Shown in pieces: positions 13,488-16,069 of a stretch of DNA of 16,069 nt. A model generated the notes under the pieces. That model made no database searches, was not told the origin of the DNA, and saw only the letters and a list, made by a program, of their open reading frames with translations. The position numbers were made by a program, and so were the translations under genes. The stretch's first letter is position 1; every line of letters begins with the position of its first letter. This stretch comes from an uncultured Sneathia sp. (GTDB taxonomy: Bacteria > Fusobacteriota > Fusobacteriia > Fusobacteriales > Leptotrichiaceae): contig CABURZ010000023.1 of assembly GCA_902494065.1 (NCBI GenBank), positions 1-16,069 of the forward strand, written 5' to 3'.

Positions 13488-13706
13488 TTATTTTTTTCTG
13501 TATACGATTCTGCCACGTGACAAGTCGTATGGCGATATTTCTACAGTAACTTTGTCACCAGGTAAAATTTTAATATAATTCATTCTCATTTTACCAGATA
13601 TATGTCCTAATACTGTATGCCCATTTTCAAGTTTTATTTGAAACATTGCATTTGGTAGAGCTTCTAATATCTCCCCTTCAAGTTCTAGAACATCTTGCTT
13701 AGCCAT
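13488..13706 (-). CDS. infA: Translation initiation factor IF-1
   Basis: 72 residues from MAKQDVLELEGEILEALPNA to RGRIVYRKK, exactly the usual IF-1 length. It is one OB-fold, with GHTVLGHISGKMRMNYIKIL and GDKVTVEISPYDLSRGRI. IF-1 binds the 30S A site and supports IF-2 and IF-3 during initiation. The frame is open 13 codons farther upstream (to 13745), but GAGGTGA (13711-13717) right before the ATG at 13706 and the conserved N-terminus fix this start. It is the first gene of the ribosomal operon. Identity firm. Confidence 0.96.
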   Translation of the reverse strand: MAKQDVLELEGEILEALPNAMFQIKLENGHTVLGHISGKMRMNYIKILPGDKVTVEISPYDLSRGRIVYRKK

Positions 13707-13732
13707 TAAATCACCTCGAATCATATAAATAT

Positions 13733-13752
13733 AGTTGCAAAACACTGCAACT
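13733..13752 (-). promoter_or_regulatory. 5' stem-loop of the infA operon mRNA
   Basis: Perfect 7-bp inverted repeat AGTTGCA/TGCAACT (13733-13739 with 13746-13752) with a 6-base loop. From the extended -10 promoter at 13758-13766 the transcript would start near 13751, so this hairpin would form at the very 5' end of the mRNA. It could protect the RNA or act as an operator; both are inference. Confidence 0.5.
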
Positions 13753-13757
13753 GATAT

Positions 13758-13786
13758 AGTATAGCATGTATAAAAAAAAAAATCTA
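13758..13786 (-). promoter_or_regulatory. Promoter of the infA-rplQ operon (extended -10)
   Basis: Extended -10 TGCTATACT (13758-13766) on the minus strand. The -35 position, 17 bp away, reads TAGATT (13781-13786), a weak match lying inside the stem of the preceding terminator. A competing pair, TTGCAG (13745-13750) and TATATG (13722-13727), would start transcription inside the infA ribosome site and is less likely. Confidence 0.55.
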
Positions 13787-13804
13787 GTGAATTTCACTAG
13801 ATTT
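13772..13804 (-). terminator. Terminator of the autotransporter gene
   Basis: An 11-bp perfect stem (13780-13790 with 13794-13804, loop 13791-13793), followed on the minus strand by a run of T (complement of 13772-13782). It starts 11 bases after the autotransporter stop codon. Confidence 0.88.
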
Positions 13805-13815
13805 ATTGACAAAAT

Positions 13816-15765
13816 TTAAAATTCATATCTATAACCTAAGCTTATTTGCCATTTGCTATACATACAATTAGAAAATGTTTTTTCAAAATCATAATAAATA
13901 TATGATTTTTCATCAACATTAAATGTTCCACCTATACCTAAACTAAACCATGTATTATTATTTTTTTGGGTTTTTTCTATTGATATGCCATTTTTATCTA
14001 TCGCAACATACCTAGCATCACCTAAAAATTCATGTAATACACCTAATTTTAAATAATGTGTCTTGTACCCAAAATTTAATCCTAATTTCCCTATAACTGA
14101 ATTGACCGAATCAATATCTACCATTATTTCTCTATTTGTTTTATACGAATGTTTTCCTATATGTGTATATGTAGCTTGTAATAATGGCGTAATACTTAAA
14201 TTTTCATTAAGCATATATTTTTTACCTGTTTCCACTCCTACAGCTATTGATGAATTTCTGTATGTAGCTCCATCTTTAAAAGTAGCAAATTTTAAATTAT
14301 ATTGATTTTTTATACTAGAATATTTTTCTATTAAATCTATATAATATTTATTATCATTATTCAAATACGTAAGATATGCTAATATACTTGTAATATTTGA
14401 ATATCCCTTACCATGAGAATATCTTGTATAGTTATACTTATTAGAAAAAGATACGCCTAAAAGTAAACTAGGATTTATTCTCCTATCAATACCAACTTGC
14501 AACAAATAGAAATTATCACATTTTTGATGCTGACCAGTACCAACTCTAGCCCAAACATCTGTTTTATGCCCCAATAAATTTAATTCTCCCATTCTCTGGT
14601 GCAATGTATCTATTTCAAGCCTTGCTAAACCTAAATTATATAAAGTAGCTCCGTAATCATTAAAGCTTTTTAATATAGATGCATCATTTTCAAGTATATC
14701 TGTAACAAACCATAATGAATCTTTTTTTTCTAATTTTAATTTATATTTTTTTAAACTTCCTGCTTCTTCACTTTCAACACCTACAAAGTTTGAACCAAGA
14801 TCTGCTGCGGTTGTTACAACTAATATTCCCTCATTATTATCTAACAAGTACTCTTTAAGTCTTTTTATACCTGAATGTTTTTGAACTATATTATGATTAC
14901 CACTACCTACAAGTACCCTTACTAGTTGCTTTGTAACATCTACATTAATAGTTCCACCATTCCCATTTAATTCACTTATATTTAACTCCTTTCTATTATC
15001 TAGTTGTATTTTACATTTTTTACATATACTACATTTTCTACAATTATCCAAACTATCTTCCTTATCATCCCATAGATTTAGTATTGAATTATTTAAAGTT
15101 AAATTCCCTAAATTGAAATATTTATTTGGCTCATCTAAATTTAGTATAGAATTATCCATAGTTACATTTATAGAACTATTATTCTCTTTTTTTCCATATT
15201 CTTTTTCTTTATCATACTTTAGAGTAAATATAGAATTATTTTTTAAACTAACAGTAGTTTGGGCATTCGTTCCTACAGCTTCAAGTATATTTGATTCCAT
15301 ATTAGAATTATCTAAATTAAATTCTAACTTCGCCCCTCTAGAAGCACGCACGTCTCCTATATAATTTGATTTATTATTTAAGTATATTTTCAATGTTGCG
15401 TCTTCTCCAACATGTATATCTCCTTTTATATTTATAACAGCATTTTTACTAAATATTAATGCTTTTGTTTTTTCTCCATTACCGACTTCTATTGCTTTTT
15501 TTGCATCAATATCAACGTTATTAGAAAGTAAAACTTGTCCACTTTCAACTTTAATACCAACCTTACCTTTAATATTTACTTTATTTTGGAAAACAATATT
15601 GCCTTTTTTATTTGTTACACCTACAGCATCTGGCAAATTTATATTGACTTCTTCATTTATTGTTTCCGTACCCTTTTTATTATGAATAATAGGTGTATCT
15701 ATAACTCTTGCATATGACAATAAATTTACCATTGAAAACATTATGTATATTTTTTTTAATGACAT
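13816..15765 (-). CDS. Autotransporter (type Va secretion) with short passenger and CxxCxxCxxC motif
   Basis: 649 residues. The signal peptide is about 1-19 (KKIYIMFSMVNLLSYA, cleavage likely after Ala19). The passenger (about 20-360) is rich in short beta-strand repeats such as MDNSILNLDE and LNNSILNLWD (about 203-233), fitting a small beta-helix. An autochaperone-like stretch (about 310-357) ends in LWFVTDI. The C-terminal beta-barrel (about 395-649) starts near VWARVGTGQ and ends SLGYRYEF, with the terminal Phe used for outer-membrane insertion. The barrel would insert in the outer membrane and expose the passenger. The odd point is Cys242, 245, 248 and 251 in DNCRKCSICKKCK, since passengers usually avoid Cys. 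I see no protease triad or named adhesin domain. The ATG at 15765 has AGGAG at about 10 bases, and an A8 run lies in codons 3-5. Single-gene unit with its own terminator. Confidence 0.88.
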   Translation of the reverse strand: MSLKKIYIMFSMVNLLSYARVIDTPIIHNKKGTETINEEVNINLPDAVGVTNKKGNIVFQNKVNIKGKVGIKVESGQVLLSNNVDIDAKKAIEVGNGEKTKALIFSKNAVINIKGDIHVGEDATLKIYLNNKSNYIGDVRASRGAKLEFNLDNSNMESNILEAVGTNAQTTVSLKNNSIFTLKYDKEKEYGKKENNSSINVTMDNSILNLDEPNKYFNLGNLTLNNSILNLWDDKEDSLDNCRKCSICKKCKIQLDNRKELNISELNGNGGTINVDVTKQLVRVLVGSGNHNIVQKHSGIKRLKEYLLDNNEGILVVTTAADLGSNFVGVESEEAGSLKKYKLKLEKKDSLWFVTDILENDASILKSFNDYGATLYNLGLARLEIDTLHQRMGELNLLGHKTDVWARVGTGQHQKCDNFYLLQVGIDRRINPSLLLGVSFSNKYNYTRYSHGKGYSNITSILAYLTYLNNDNKYYIDLIEKYSSIKNQYNLKFATFKDGATYRNSSIAVGVETGKKYMLNENLSITPLLQATYTHIGKHSYKTNREIMVDIDSVNSVIGKLGLNFGYKTHYLKLGVLHEFLGDARYVAIDKNGISIEKTQKNNNTWFSLGIGGTFNVDEKSYIYYDFEKTFSNCMYSKWQISLGYRYEF

Positions 15766-15876
15766 TTTGATGTTTCTCCTTTTTTTATTTTAATTAGTTT
15801 GAAATTTTATTGTAATACTTCCATTTCATTTAAAAAAAAGCATTTTTTATCAAAACATCTGTTTATTATTTAACTG

Positions 15877-15900
15877 AATGTATAAATTAAAATATACATT
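15877..15900. promoter_or_regulatory. 24-bp dyad upstream of the autotransporter, candidate operator
   Basis: Perfect 8-bp arms AATGTATA/TATACATT with an 8-base AT spacer, centred about 123 bases before the autotransporter start. It has no adjacent T-run, so it does not look like a terminator. A dimeric regulator could bind it; none is identified. Confidence 0.35.
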
Positions 15901-15927
15901 ATTCTTAAAGTATTAACTCTTACAAAC

Positions 15928-15965
15928 AAAAAAAGAACAAATTTACAACTAATGTATTTTTGTCC
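15928..15965 (-). terminator. Terminator of a gene beyond the right edge
   Basis: On the minus strand GGACAAA and TACA pair with TGTA and TTTGTTC (15959-15965 with 15935-15941; 15953-15956 with 15944-15947) around a symmetrical 2x2 internal loop and a 5-base apical loop. Seven T follow (complement of 15928-15934). The upstream gene is outside the window or decayed. Confidence 0.6.
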
Positions 15966-16069
15966 TTATATAATTCAATCAATATAACTTTTGCATTCTC
16001 ACTATATTTTTTAATTTCTACACCTTCATTTTTTAATATTATTGTAGAGGCTTATCTGATTTAGTAGAC

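Larger units (their letters stand above)
15766..16069. other. Non-coding region upstream of the autotransporter; possible gene remnant
   Basis: This 304-base stretch holds no complete gene. It contains the AGGAG of the autotransporter, several A/T runs, the dyad at 15877-15900 and the terminator at 15928-15965. On the minus strand a 43-codon open frame (15920-16051) reads protein-like in the middle (LKNEGVEIKKYSENAKVILI), but it has no start codon, is preceded by in-frame stops and runs through the terminator T-tract. It could be a decayed gene end or chance. I found no convincing promoter for the autotransporter. Confidence 0.45.

Noticed and set aside
13325..13549. Plus-strand open frame over rpmJ
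   Set aside because: It is the reverse complement of rpmJ and the end of infA; L36 on the minus strand with its zinc ligands is unmistakable.
13707..13745. Thirteen-codon N-terminal extension of infA
   Set aside because: GAGGTGA and the conserved MAKQD start fix the ATG at 13706, and the extension runs over the predicted 5' mRNA hairpin.
16040..16069. Slightly less AT-rich window end as an insertion sequence terminus
   Set aside because: Only about 30 bases are visible, with no inverted partner or transposase in the window.

Overview
The window is very AT-rich DNA in which every convincing gene lies on the minus strand. The gene content suggests a Fusobacteriota organism of the Leptotrichiaceae type (Sneathia, Streptobacillus or Leptotrichia). 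The reasons are the low G+C, a type V autotransporter (so a diderm envelope), the form of ribosomal protein S4 (N-terminus MARNMQPVLKKC), and genes packed into short-spaced operons that end in clear hairpin plus T-tract terminators. This assignment is inference from recalled family features, not from a database search.

In the direction of transcription (right to left), the right edge (about 15766-16069) is a non-coding stretch with a terminator for a gene outside the window and a 24-bp dyad. It precedes a 649-residue autotransporter (13816-15765) with its own terminator. Next is the infA-rpmJ-rpsM-rpsK-rpsD-rpoA-rplQ operon (10420-13706), which encodes translation initiation factor 1, five ribosomal proteins and the RNA polymerase alpha subunit. 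rpmJ (L36) is a 37-codon gene. The operon has an extended -10 promoter, a hairpin at the predicted mRNA 5' end, and a structured 150-nt gap before rpsM where some bacteria keep an S4 autoregulatory leader. A terminator closes it. A GNAT acetyltransferase gene begins a few bases after that terminator.

The next unit is mraZ-rsmH-ftsL (8107-9784), the first part of a division and cell-wall cluster. Four GTGGN-like repeats at exact 10-bp spacing, the expected MraZ operator, sit just downstream of the -10 element. The unit stops at a terminator after ftsL. A two-gene cassette follows, encoding an XRE-type repressor and an ImmA/IrrE-type HExxH metalloprotease. Ahead of it, a perfect palindrome lies between two divergent promoters. 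The outward one (TTGACA-17-TATACT) has no gene to drive.

The last large unit (535-7103) starts from a TTGAAA-17-TATAAT promoter. It carries an M20 amidohydrolase, a TrmA/RlmD-type RNA m5U methyltransferase that has lost its iron-sulfur ligands, plsY and gpsA (phospholipid entry), a sigma-70 factor without region 1.1, dnaN (replication clamp), and a membrane-anchored orphan PTS EIIB. A terminator overlaps the last stop codon. At the left edge is the N-terminal part of an LCP (LytR-CpsA-Psr) family gene.

The observations most worth a second look are the orphan EIIB, the xre-immA switch with its outward promoter, the CxxCxxCxxC motif in the autotransporter passenger, the lost iron-sulfur site, and the leader before rpsM.
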